Origin: Micromonospora parathelypteridis
GTDB taxonomy: Bacteria > Actinomycetota > Actinomycetes > Mycobacteriales > Micromonosporaceae
Length of the DNA: 64,000 bases
NCBI RefSeq assembly: GCF_014201145.1
Contig: NZ_JACHDP010000001.1
Location: 5,766,001 to 5,830,000 of the forward strand
Direction of reading: 5' to 3'
Of the stretch, positions 9,538 to 16,983 are shown piece by piece. The translations under genes and the position numbers were made by a program. Within the stretch, counting starts at the first letter, position 1. Every line of letters starts with the position of its first letter. A model generated the notes under the pieces. The model did no database searches. It was not told the origin of the DNA and saw only the letters and a list, made by a program, of their open reading frames with translations.

Positions 9538-9891
9538 GTGACCGACCGCCGAGACGGCGACCGACGACAGGACGCGGAGTGTCACGCACGTCGTGATACC
9601 GAGTCGTCACGCAATTGGAAAGAGTCGCAGGATCTCTACCTGGCTCTGCTGAATCACAATGACCACCAGGTGCAGGCGCTCGCCGCCACCTGCCTTGGAC
9701 ACCTGGCAAGGGTCTACCGTCGGCTCGACGAGGGGCGCGTCCTCGCCGCCTAGCGTGAACGGCCTGTCCGACCTCATGTTAGGGGTACTGCCACCGACGC
9801 CTTGGAGGACATCGAGCTCTTCTTGCACCCTCAACGTGCGCGCTGGCCTGGGTGGCTGTGGCGACTCGCCCGCCCATGGACTTGGTTCTGA
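9538..9891 (+). pseudogene. HEAT-like immunity-type protein, interrupted by in-frame TAG
   Basis: One frame reads DHQVQALAATCLGHLARV...RRLDEGRVLAA, then TAG at 9751-9753, then continues without a shift as GTATDALEDIELFLHP to a TGA at 9889. Both halves look like parts of a single helical-repeat protein of the kind found as small immunity or regulatory proteins. The N-terminal 30 residues look abnormal (highly charged), so the 5' end may also be damaged. A nonsense mutation is the simplest reading; readthrough cannot be excluded. Confidence 0.5.
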
Positions 9892-9961
9892 CGCCGCCGA
9901 CCAGACCGGCAGTAGGCACGAGCTGGGCACGCGCTCCGCTGTCGCCGCGCTCCAACCGGTG

Positions 9962-10642
9962 CTACCGGTGAGGGCTGCCCGCGGTCGGCCTCACCGATCC
10001 GCCGTAAAGATGCACGCGGTTGTCGGCATCATGGTCCGGCTCGCGATGGATGAACCCGTCGGGCTCTACTGGGCCGTTGCCGACGTGCACTATCCAATCC
10101 TCGTAGAACCAGCTGGGGTTGCAGGCGCACTGAGTGAACGTGAACCGGAAGTTGGCCCGGTAGCGGCCCACCTGCCCCGGCGAGAGTGTGAACAGGCGGG
10201 TCGTGCCACGGTCGCGTGGATATGCCGCACGGCCGGGTAGCCGATCAACAATCGTCGTGGAGCCCTCAATGGTGAGCCACAAGCCCACGTCGCGGGCTCG
10301 CTCTATGCCTCCACTGAGCACCTCGTCGTGGCGCACGTGGCCGGCCGCCTCGTCATAAAGCACCTCGTGGACGGCCACGTCGCACATCGGTAGTGAGGCA
10401 GGAAGTGGCACCGGCCGGTTCAGGCCACGGCGGAGGTTGGCGTGCTGAGCACCGCGTGCCGCTGCGCTCCACCGCACCCGCACCCGCTGGACTGTGATCA
10501 CCGCGCAACCATGGCTCACGAGCTGCCAGCCTCGCCAGCTGTTATCCCGCACATGCCGCCACCTGTGCCCGGCGCCTTGAGCGGATTCGTCACTTTCTGT
10601 AGCTGCTGTCCACCGCCAGCCGACTTCCGGAACGAGCCGCAA
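9962..10642 (-). CDS. hypothetical protein, 226 residues
   Basis: No family recognised. The C-terminal half is protein-like: LSPGQVGRYRANFRF, then an aromatic segment with two nearby cysteines (TQCACNPSWFYEDWIVHVGN), then PDGFIHREPDHDADNRVHLYG. The extreme start (TTG at 10642) is uncertain and the first 40 residues are less convincing. Lies head to tail behind a proline-rich reading frame and a HEAT-like gene on the same strand in the accessory region. Confidence 0.45.
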   Translation of the reverse strand: MRLVPEVGWRWTAATESDESAQGAGHRWRHVRDNSWRGWQLVSHGCAVITVQRVRVRWSAAARGAQHANLRRGLNRPVPLPASLPMCDVAVHEVLYDEAAGHVRHDEVLSGGIERARDVGLWLTIEGSTTIVDRLPGRAAYPRDRGTTRLFTLSPGQVGRYRANFRFTFTQCACNPSWFYEDWIVHVGNGPVEPDGFIHREPDHDADNRVHLYGGSVRPTAGSPHR

Positions 10643-10937
10643 TGAGAGCGACAGCCCGGGCCTCGGGCGGCGGCAGCGACCTCGGTGGCGGCGCGATGGT
10701 CGGCGAGTACAGCAGCGGCTTGGCCAGCGCAGGTGGGGGTACGGGAACCCTCACCGGGGTGAACTCCGGGTCCGGTGCCGGCGGGGGTCTGCCCAGCACG
10801 ACCGGCCTGGGTACCGGGGGCGGTGGCCTTGGTGGCACGGCAGGCCTGGGCGGGGCCGGCGCCCACATTCCGGGCGGTGGTTCCCTGAGCCGCCCGGTCA
10901 GCCTCGGCATGGCACTCCAGCACCAGCGGCCCGTCAT
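10590..10937 (-). CDS. possible proline-rich protein or protein fragment
   Basis: Reads as a proline-rich segment (PAPPRPAVPPRPPPPVPRP followed by APDPEFTPVRVPVPPP and PPPEARAVALIAARSG) with GC-rich third positions. It overlaps the start of the next minus-strand gene and could be its displaced 5' part, or not coding at all. The opposite strand gives a glycine-rich frame that is less plausible. Contains a 19-base sequence repeated near 57.1 kb. Confidence 0.22.
   Translation of the reverse strand: MTGRWCWSAMPRLTGRLREPPPGMWAPAPPRPAVPPRPPPPVPRPVVLGRPPPAPDPEFTPVRVPVPPPALAKPLLYSPTIAPPPRSLPPPEARAVALIAARSGSRLAVDSSYRK
10642..10660. repeat. dispersed 19-base repeat, copy 1
   Basis: ATGAGAGCGACAGCCCGGG occurs here and, identically and in the same orientation, at 57139-57157, 46 kb away. 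On the minus strand both copies lie in frames reading RAVALI. Two identical 19-mers are unlikely by chance even at this GC content, so a dispersed element is possible. Confidence 0.5.
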
Positions 10938-11030
10938 CCGGAGCGGACTATCACAAGGCCATCAAGAGGACGACCGGGCAGGCCGGCAGGAAACCGCGAA
11001 CGTGCTCCCCGCCGGCCTCTCCTCCGGACG

Positions 11031-12146
11031 TTACTCGTCGTTCACGGTGAACGCTCGAAGCCCAAGGCTTGGTGCCAGCGCTTCGACAAGCCAGGTAACA
11101 CGGTGATCACCAGCGGCCAGCCCAGCGCGAGCGACCGAGCACCAGTCGTCGCGATCGAGCAGGGAAAGATAGCCGCTCAGAACGCGCTCTCGTCCGCCCT
11201 CGGGCCAAGCTATTCGTTCCGCCGCTGGATGATGTAGATGCTCAGCCAGTTGCGCGGCGATGACGAAACGCTCTACCGACGGCTCTAGGCGGCCGGCGTG
11301 TTCGCAGTGGGCCTCTAGAACGGCGGAGGCGGGCGGGTAGTGCTCGAGCGTGATGCCCGTGCCGCCGCTGTCGGCCATGATGGTCAGCAGCAGGCCGGTG
11401 TGATCGACCAACTCGCTGTCAGGATTCGCCGCGGTGATCGCCTCTTGCAGGTGCGCCGCAGTGGCGACCTCTCCGGCGAAGTAGCGGTTGAGGTAGTCGC
11501 CATCACAGGCGCGTCGCAGCATCCATGGCCGCGCTGCGGTGCTGCCGATCGTGCACAGGGACTCCACGACATAGACCCGTCCCCAGCCCGTGACCCGCTC
11601 GGCCAGCCACAGCAATGCGTCCGAGCCCCCGCACCACGACCGCCGCTCGAGTGCGCGGGCTGCCAGTGGGCCGAAGTGGTTCGACAGCATCCCGATCGTT
11701 TTGATCAACTCGATGTCGTCGTCATCCCACACGGTGGTCAGCAACGCCAGACCAACAGTTACAGCGCAGCGATCGGTCGCGTGCTGGACAAGCCATCGAC
11801 CGGTTGCTCGAACACGTTCGGCGTCCACTCGACAGGCCGCAGCCGCGATGTGTTCATTGGGATGGATCGGAACGTAGATGTCATGGAACGCTCCGGCAAG
11901 ATCGCCTGGAACGGCGGACCGATCGGCGAAATGCGTGTCCAAAACGGCGGCGACATCAGCACCGCCGCGGCGCCGATCCTTCGGCTCGCGAGGACGGGAC
12001 TTCCGACCTCGATGCTGTCCATCATCCGGATACGGCTCACCGTCACGGAGAAGAGGCGCGTCGGGATCCTCGCGATGCATCCGCAGCGCATGATCAAATA
12101 ACGACAAGTGGGGTCCGAGCAGTCCAGGCTCGGGTGTCACGCTCAC
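11031..12146 (-). CDS. conserved hypothetical protein with helical-repeat character
   Basis: 371 residues, starts MSVTPEPGLLGPHLSLFDHALR. After a charged, probably flexible segment (residues 20-65), the rest is rich in Ala/Leu amphipathic helices with local similarity to HEAT-like solenoids (for example AARALERR, DALLWLAERVTGWGRVYVVESLC). No signal peptide or membrane helix. Proteins like this often sit beside polymorphic-toxin remnants as immunity or scaffold proteins. The neighbourhood of orphan genes and broken transposases agrees with that, but function is not assigned. Confidence 0.6.
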   Translation of the reverse strand: MSVTPEPGLLGPHLSLFDHALRMHREDPDAPLLRDGEPYPDDGQHRGRKSRPREPKDRRRGGADVAAVLDTHFADRSAVPGDLAGAFHDIYVPIHPNEHIAAAACRVDAERVRATGRWLVQHATDRCAVTVGLALLTTVWDDDDIELIKTIGMLSNHFGPLAARALERRSWCGGSDALLWLAERVTGWGRVYVVESLCTIGSTAARPWMLRRACDGDYLNRYFAGEVATAAHLQEAITAANPDSELVDHTGLLLTIMADSGGTGITLEHYPPASAVLEAHCEHAGRLEPSVERFVIAAQLAEHLHHPAAERIAWPEGGRERVLSGYLSLLDRDDWCSVARAGLAAGDHRVTWLVEALAPSLGLRAFTVNDE

Positions 12147-12399
12147 CGGCGGACGGAGGACTCGATTCTTTCGATCATGTCCGGATCATGCCAGGCACTT
12201 CGACCGACCAGCAACCCCGCGCCGGATTGGTTGACCTCCCGGCCCCGTGCAAAGAAGCACCGTCCACAGAAGCCCGGAAGCAGTTGCGGCTGGACTCCCA
12301 GGATCCGTGCCCACTCAGCTCCACGCTGGCACGGCTCTACGCCTTTGGCTTCCCGCACGCACATGCCGCTGACAGGCACGGCGATAGTGAGCGTGCTCA

Positions 12400-12656
12400 C
12401 TGATCGACGGCTGGTCGGCGAATGCCTGTCGCAGCCACGCGACGATCTGCTGCGGGCTCCAGTCCTCTTCCAGTTTGGCCTGGATAACGGCGCGCAGACC
12501 GGTGTCGGCGACTAGCCGACCGCCCCGCGGGCGCCGGGCACGCTGCCGCGCCCGCGCCCGCGCGTGCGCCAGGTCGCCGTCGTAGACGCCCAGCAGCCGC
12601 CAGTACTCCGCCTCGACCTCGAGCCGGCGATTGCGTCCTCGTCGTCCCATCAACAC
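12400..12656 (-). mobile_element. IS30-family transposase remnant
   Basis: Begins MGRRGRNRRLEVEAEYWRLL like the N-terminus of actinobacterial IS30 transposases, then jumps directly to GVYDGDLAHARARARQRARR and RLVADTGLRAVIQAKLEEDW-SPQQIVAWLRQ, which lie much later in the intact enzyme. The DNA-binding region between them is deleted and the sequence is lost after FADQPSI, before the catalytic DDE core. Not functional. Terminal inverted repeats were not found. Confidence 0.6.
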
Positions 12657-12720
12657 GCCTCACGAGATCAGGTGTGTTGCGACAAGTACTGGAACCCGCC
12701 CGGAACCACGTGGTCAGTTT

Positions 12721-13989
12721 TCAGGCGGAGCCGACACCGGCCGGGTGACCGGCAAGATTGTCCTCACCATCGGCGCGAGCTGACCTTTCCTCCGCGCTCA
12801 GCGCGCGTTGCGGCACCCGCCGACGAGCGCTCAGCGCCCGGGTTCCCGCGCCTGCAGCCAGGAACATGCTGCCGAGCAGCAGCCACCCCGGTGGCCCGAG
12901 TCCGACCGCCGCCGACGTGACGACGACCGGCGCCACAGCCAGGCCGATGCCCACGCCTGCCTGGCTGACGCCCTGGTAGGCGCCGGAGTTGGCCGGATCG
13001 GCCCACTCGAAGGCCAGTTCCCAGCCGCCGGCCTCGGAGGCGATCTCGCCGAGACTGTGCGCCACGACCGCCGCCACCAGCAACGCGACGGCGAACCCGG
13101 CACCGCTCGGGTATCCGGCGGCCGCGTAGCAGAGGCAAGCCGCCAGCAGCAGGACCGTACCGTGAAAGACCGCCCGCCCGGCCGATGGCACGTCGCCGAC
13201 CAACCGGGTCGACCAGACCTGGAGGACCGAGACCAAGCCGGTGTTCAGCAACAACAGCACCGCGACAGTCACGTCCGGCGCAGCGGTATGGCCGGTAACC
13301 CACAGCGGCATCCCGACGGTGAGCAGCAAGGCCTGCACACTCACCACGGCGTGCAACGCGGTCGCAGTCAGATACCGGCGATCGCCCAGCGGTGACCGGC
13401 CGCCTTCCGCCAGCCGGTCACCACCGCCCCCTACGAGAACGGGCAGAGCCCGCAGAGGCACAAGAGCGACCAACGTGAGTACGGCCGCCGCCAGCACCGC
13501 CGCCAGATAGGCGGATCGGCTACCCACCACCAGCGCCACGGCGGCCAATCCGGACCCAGCCGCGATGGACACGTTGTCCACGACCCGCAGCCAGGCCCGC
13601 ACCCCCACCCGGGCCGGGCCGGTGAACGCTCGAGCCAGCAGCGCGACGTGCGCGGTCCGCTCCACGCTCTCGGCGCCGACCGCCACGCAGGCGACCAGCA
13701 CGAACGTGCCGGCGTCGCGGGTCAGGCAGTACGCCGCGAGCGCACCGCCTTGTGCCGTGGCCGCAACGATCAGCACCCGCCGCGGCCCGAACCGGTCGCA
13801 GAGCCGCCCGGACGCGAACGCCGTCACCACTCCCGCGGCCCCGGCGACGGTGAGGCCCACCCCGACGGTTGCCGGGCTGATTCCGGCCACCGTGGTGAAA
13901 AACAGCACGCTGACGCTGAACATCACCCCCTTGGCTGTCGAGGTAGCCACAGTGGCCCAGATCAAGACTCGTTTCAAAGGCACGGGCAC
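12721..13989 (-). CDS. MFS transporter, drug-exporter type
   Basis: 422 residues with about 12 hydrophobic segments in two six-helix bundles. It has the MFS signature loop between helices 2 and 3 (GRLCDRFGPRRV), as in small-molecule/drug exporters. Starts at GTG 13989. The divergently read ArsR-like regulator starts about 50 bases away, and a GTAG-N4-CTAC inverted repeat lies between them. Transporter and regulator are therefore probably a self-contained, ligand-induced efflux pair. Substrate unknown. Confidence 0.88.
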   Translation of the reverse strand: MPVPLKRVLIWATVATSTAKGVMFSVSVLFFTTVAGISPATVGVGLTVAGAAGVVTAFASGRLCDRFGPRRVLIVAATAQGGALAAYCLTRDAGTFVLVACVAVGAESVERTAHVALLARAFTGPARVGVRAWLRVVDNVSIAAGSGLAAVALVVGSRSAYLAAVLAAAVLTLVALVPLRALPVLVGGGGDRLAEGGRSPLGDRRYLTATALHAVVSVQALLLTVGMPLWVTGHTAAPDVTVAVLLLLNTGLVSVLQVWSTRLVGDVPSAGRAVFHGTVLLLAACLCYAAAGYPSGAGFAVALLVAAVVAHSLGEIASEAGGWELAFEWADPANSGAYQGVSQAGVGIGLAVAPVVVTSAAVGLGPPGWLLLGSMFLAAGAGTRALSARRRVPQRALSAEERSARADGEDNLAGHPAGVGSA

Positions 13990-14023
13990 AGCTCACCCGG
14001 CCCGGCCGGAGGTTACGATTGAT

Positions 14024-14035
14024 GTAGCGTTCTAC
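14024..14035. promoter_or_regulatory. inverted repeat, probable operator of the ArsR-like regulator
   Basis: GTAG-CGTT-CTAC in the short gap between the divergent MFS and regulator genes, within TGTAGCGTTCTACTT. Position and symmetry suit a winged-helix autorepressor. Confidence 0.5.
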
Positions 14036-14044
14036 TTCATGCCA

Positions 14045-14710
14045 GTGCGATACAGGCTCGTCGGCCCTGACTTGGCGAGTGTCCGGTTCGCCGTCTCGCC
14101 CCTCAACGAACTGATTCTGTCGCTGCGAAGCTGGCGCGATCCGGGCCGCTTCCCGATCCACCTACCGTGGATCCGCCGCCTGCAGCAAGCCCGCGACGCC
14201 CTCGACACCGAGATGCTGCTGGCCCTCATCGACGAGCGATTGTGGACCCCCGACTTCCTGACCCCGCAACCACGCTCACCGCTGACCCGCATCGAGGACG
14301 AACTCGCCACCATCGCGGCCACCCCACCCAATGTGGTCCGCCGAGACCTGCGCCTGCTCTACCGCGCCGACGAGCGCATCCCCCCACCACTCCGCGAGCC
14401 GGGCGCGCTCTCCCGCGTGGTCACCGCCCTGGCCGGCTATTGGGACCGGTGCTTCGCCGCCCACTGGCCCCGGATGCGCGCCCTGCTGGAGGGCGACGTC
14501 ACGCACCGCGGCCGCGAGATCGCCCAGCACGGCCTGGCCACGATGTTCGCCGGCCTGTCCGAACGGGTCACCATGACCGGTGACACCGTGGAGGTACGCC
14601 TGCACTCCAATGTCCACTACACCCGCCCGACCCTGGGTGGCCTCACCCTGGTCCCCACCATGTGGACCCCCGCAGTGGCGGCCCCCACTCCCCCGACCAG
14701 CCTCCGATGA
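14045..14710 (+). CDS. ArsR-like regulator, N-terminal ligand-type domain (DUF5937-like)
   Basis: Reads MRYRLVGPDLASVRF...LNELILSLRSWRDP through GGLTLVPTMW, the long N-terminal domain that in related regulators precedes a C-terminal winged helix on one chain. Here the frame stops at TGA 14708-14710 and the DNA-binding half continues in another frame from ATG 14707. Either a base was lost or gained in the C-rich run around 14690-14695, or the protein is genuinely split and translationally coupled by the ATGA overlap. GTG 14045 gives the usual family N-terminus; ATG 14039 is an alternative. Confidence 0.7.
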   Translation: MRYRLVGPDLASVRFAVSPLNELILSLRSWRDPGRFPIHLPWIRRLQQARDALDTEMLLALIDERLWTPDFLTPQPRSPLTRIEDELATIAATPPNVVRRDLRLLYRADERIPPPLREPGALSRVVTALAGYWDRCFAAHWPRMRALLEGDVTHRGREIAQHGLATMFAGLSERVTMTGDTVEVRLHSNVHYTRPTLGGLTLVPTMWTPAVAAPTPPTSLR

Positions 14711-15012
14711 TCATCTACCTGGCCCGGGGTTCCGGCACCCTGTGGCAGCCCGAGCCCCTGCCCGCCCCGGGAGCCCTGGCCGCCCTGCTCGGCGCCCACC
14801 GAGCCGGCCTGCTCGCCCGCCTGGACACCCCCGCGTCTTCCACCGAACTCGCGACCCGTCTGGGCGTCACTACCACCGCGGTGAACCAGCACCTACGCGC
14901 TCTCCGCGCAGGCGGGCTCCTGGTCAGTGGCCGCCACGGCCGTTCGGTCCTCTACCGCCGCTCCGAGCTGGGCGACCGCCTCTTGGCTGGATCAGGGCAG
15001 CCGGAGCGTTGA
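14707..15012 (+). CDS. winged-helix half of the ArsR-like regulator
   Basis: 101 residues from MIIYLARGSGTLWQ. The HTH is clear: STELATRLGVTTTAVNQHLRALRAGGLLVSGRHGRSVLYRR. The first residues match the linker that normally joins this domain to the upstream one, so in relatives this is the C-terminal part of a single protein. Overlaps the stop of the preceding frame by ATGA. Likely controls the divergent MFS exporter. Confidence 0.7.
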   Translation: MIIYLARGSGTLWQPEPLPAPGALAALLGAHRAGLLARLDTPASSTELATRLGVTTTAVNQHLRALRAGGLLVSGRHGRSVLYRRSELGDRLLAGSGQPER

Positions 15013-15017
15013 TCCGA

Positions 15018-15279
15018 CCGAGCGGCCGAAGTCAACGGCAGGCTCGGGCCCCGGCGCCTCCACCGAAAACTGCGCCACATCCTCTGGATGGCAGCGTTCA
15101 CCGCCCTCAGAGAATGCCCCGCATCCCGTGCCTACTACGAGAAAAAGCGCGCCGAAGGGAAACACCACCGCCAAGCAATGATCGCCCTTGCAAGACGACG
15201 CGTCGATGTCCTCTGGGCACTCGTCCGCGACGGCAAAACCTTCACCCGACCCACCACACCCGCCAGCACCCCCGCCTGA
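15018..15279 (+). mobile_element. IS110-family transposase C-terminal remnant
   Basis: In-frame text NGRLGPRRLHRKLRHILWMAAF, then LRECPASRAYYEKKRAEGK and ALARRRVDVLWALVRDGKTF, is the C-terminal end of an IS110 transposase including the typical CPASRxYYxxKRAEGK block. The catalytic DEDD half and the serine-containing core are missing. It abuts the truncated 3' end of the GH123 pseudogene on the other strand, which suggests that the element or a deletion at it destroyed that gene. Confidence 0.7.
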
Positions 15280-15289
15280 CCGACCCCAC

Positions 15290-15816
15290 CCATCGCCGGC
15301 GCCGGTCGATCATCTCCTGCGACCAGTCGTCAACGTCGGAGTAGTTGAGCGACAGGTCCTGCGCGAACGCGTCGGCGCTCGGGGATTCGGCGATCGCGAT
15401 CTGGTCGACGAAGACCGGTGCGACCTCCCGGACCAGGTCGACGGCCACCTGCATCTCGCTCGCAGGCCGCTCGTCGAAGGCGAGGTAGGTCCGGTCCAGC
15501 CAGCCCCGATCCCATACGTGGTCCTCGAACGCGACGAGGAACGCCGACCAGGCGTCATTCCACTCCGCGCCACCCAGTGAGACCTCCTGGTCCACCCGCT
15601 GACCGGTCCGGGTGTCGGTGTAGACGACGTGCTGGTAGCCGCGGAACATCAGCAGCCCGAAGGCATGGATGTACGGGCCGACGCCGGCCCGGTCCCCTCC
15701 TCGACCAGACGGTCCCAGCTGGCGAAGTCGAAGGACCACCGCTCGCCATCGTGGGACCAGTCGACGACGGTGTGAAGGAGGCGCGTGGCAACTCCTGTGA
15801 GCGATACTGCCGGCAT
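15290..15816 (-). pseudogene. GH123-type (DUF4091) glycoside hydrolase fragment
   Basis: Minus-strand text LLHTVVDWSHDGERWSFDF...WDRLVEEG then, one frame over, GVGPYIHAFGLLMFRGYQHV, VYTDTRTGQRVDQEV and TYLAFDERPASEM. This is the middle of the catalytic domain of GH123-like enzymes. FDERP fits the conserved Asp-Glu catalytic pair. The frame is broken in the G-rich run near 15693-15705, the N-terminal third is absent, and the C-terminus ends at the IS110 remnant. Family GH123 contains beta-N-acetylgalactosaminidases, in keeping with the adjacent GalNAc island. Confidence 0.65.
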
Positions 15817-15959
15817 CCGGCGGATGGCGATCAGTATTGACCAGCGCTCGGAGCGAGGCGAGCAGCCACTGTGGACGTCTGGCTCAGCTGGGCGGAGTGT
15901 CGACCCGAGCCGAACGGGCAGAGAGGGTGCGCGATAGCGACAGATTCTTGTTAATATCG

Positions 15960-15977
15960 AGCATGAAACTCCATGCT
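15960..15977. promoter_or_regulatory. inverted repeat upstream of the PfkB gene
   Basis: AGCATG-AAACTC-CATGCT, perfect 6-base arms, located just after a TAATAT hexamer (15952-15957) that could be a -10 element. A plausible operator for control of the kinase-aldolase pair. Confidence 0.45.
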
Positions 15978-16012
15978 GGATAGCCGGCGCCAAACCCTGA
16001 CGAGGAGTCGCG

Positions 16013-16033
16013 ATGACCGAGCGGGAAACGTGA
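16013..16033 (+). other. six-codon leader ORF coupled to the PfkB start
   Basis: GAGGAG at 16002-16007 is correctly spaced from ATG 16013, which opens MTERET and stops at TGA 16031-16033. The likely PfkB start GTG 16030 overlaps this stop (GTGA). Initiation at the leader could feed ribosomes into the kinase gene. Confidence 0.4.
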
Positions 16034-16983
16034 TTCTCGCCGTTGCGCCGAACCCAGCGCTCGACGTGACCTATGGGCTGGGGGAGCTGCACCGGGGCCG
16101 GGTGCAGCGGGTGCGGACCGTCAGCGAACGCCCCGGTGGCAAGGCCGTCAACGTCGGTCGGGTGCTGCACGAACTGGGGGAGCGGGTCCTCGTCACCGGC
16201 ATGTGCGGCGGTCCGGGGGGCGTGGCCCTGCAGGCCGCTCTCGACCGGGCCGGCGTGCCGGCCGACCTGCTCGACGTACTGCCGGACGTCCGGCGCACGC
16301 TGGTCGTACAGGAGACCAACGGAGTGACGACGTCGTTGTGGGAGCCTGGCTACGCACCGGTGGATCCGCCGGCCGCCGCCGACGCTCTGACCCGGCACGT
16401 GAGTCAGCTCCTGGCCGGTGCCGACGCGCTGGTCGTCTCCGGCAGCCTGCCGCCCGGCGTGGACCCGGGGCTTCCGGCCCGCTTGGTCGACGCGGCGATC
16501 GCCGCCGGAGTACCGGCCGTCGTGGACGTCAGCGGCCCGGCTCTGCAGGCGGTGGCGGCTGCTGGCGGGGCGGTGCTGATGCCGAACGCGGACGAGATGG
16601 CCGAGTTGGTCGGCCACCGGCCCTCGACGCCGGCCGAGGCCGTGCGGGCGGCCCGCCGGCTGCTGCCCCCCGCCGGCCAGGTTCCCGCCGTCGTGCTGAC
16701 CCTGGGCGCCGAGGGGATGGCTGTGGTGCAACCGAATCGGGCCATGCTTGCTGCGCCGCCGGAGCGGATCCAGGGGAACGCGACCGGCGCCGGGGACGCG
16801 GCCTGTGCGGCCGTCGCCCGGCAGCTCGCGGCCGCCGGGTCACTGGACGCCGTCGACTGGCGCGGCCTGCTCGTCGACGCGGTGGCGCTGTCGGCGGCAG
16901 CGGTGCTCCGTCCGGTCGCCGGTGAGGTAGACGTCCGCGCCTACCGGCGCTGGCGTGATCAGGTGAAAGTGGAGGAAGCATGA
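16030..16983 (+). CDS. PfkB-family sugar-phosphate kinase (tagatose-6-phosphate/1-phosphofructokinase type)
   Basis: Ribokinase-superfamily kinase, 317 residues from GTG 16030, expected to phosphorylate a ketohexose phosphate to a 1,6-bisphosphate. Opens VILAVAPNPALDVTYGL as in 1-phosphofructokinase and LacC. The substrate glycines are in PGGKAVNVGRVL and the anion-hole/catalytic base motif is TGAGDAA (D256). The aldolase start overlaps the stop (ATGA), so the two enzymes are made together. In this island the natural substrate would be tagatose-6-phosphate made from galactosamine-6-phosphate. Sequence alone cannot separate that from fructose-1-phosphate. Confidence 0.88.
   Translation: MILAVAPNPALDVTYGLGELHRGRVQRVRTVSERPGGKAVNVGRVLHELGERVLVTGMCGGPGGVALQAALDRAGVPADLLDVLPDVRRTLVVQETNGVTTSLWEPGYAPVDPPAAADALTRHVSQLLAGADALVVSGSLPPGVDPGLPARLVDAAIAAGVPAVVDVSGPALQAVAAAGGAVLMPNADEMAELVGHRPSTPAEAVRAARRLLPPAGQVPAVVLTLGAEGMAVVQPNRAMLAAPPERIQGNATGAGDAACAAVARQLAAAGSLDAVDWRGLLVDAVALSAAAVLRPVAGEVDVRAYRRWRDQVKVEEA

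Noticed and set aside
10642..11106. glycine-rich plus-strand frame
   Set aside because: Composition mirrors the proline-rich minus-strand frame; no ribosome site or domain, and the C-terminal half is shadow-like.
12143..12400. 85-residue minus-strand frame with a CGRC motif
   Set aside because: No ribosome site, no family, overlaps the IS30 remnant; too weak to list as a gene.
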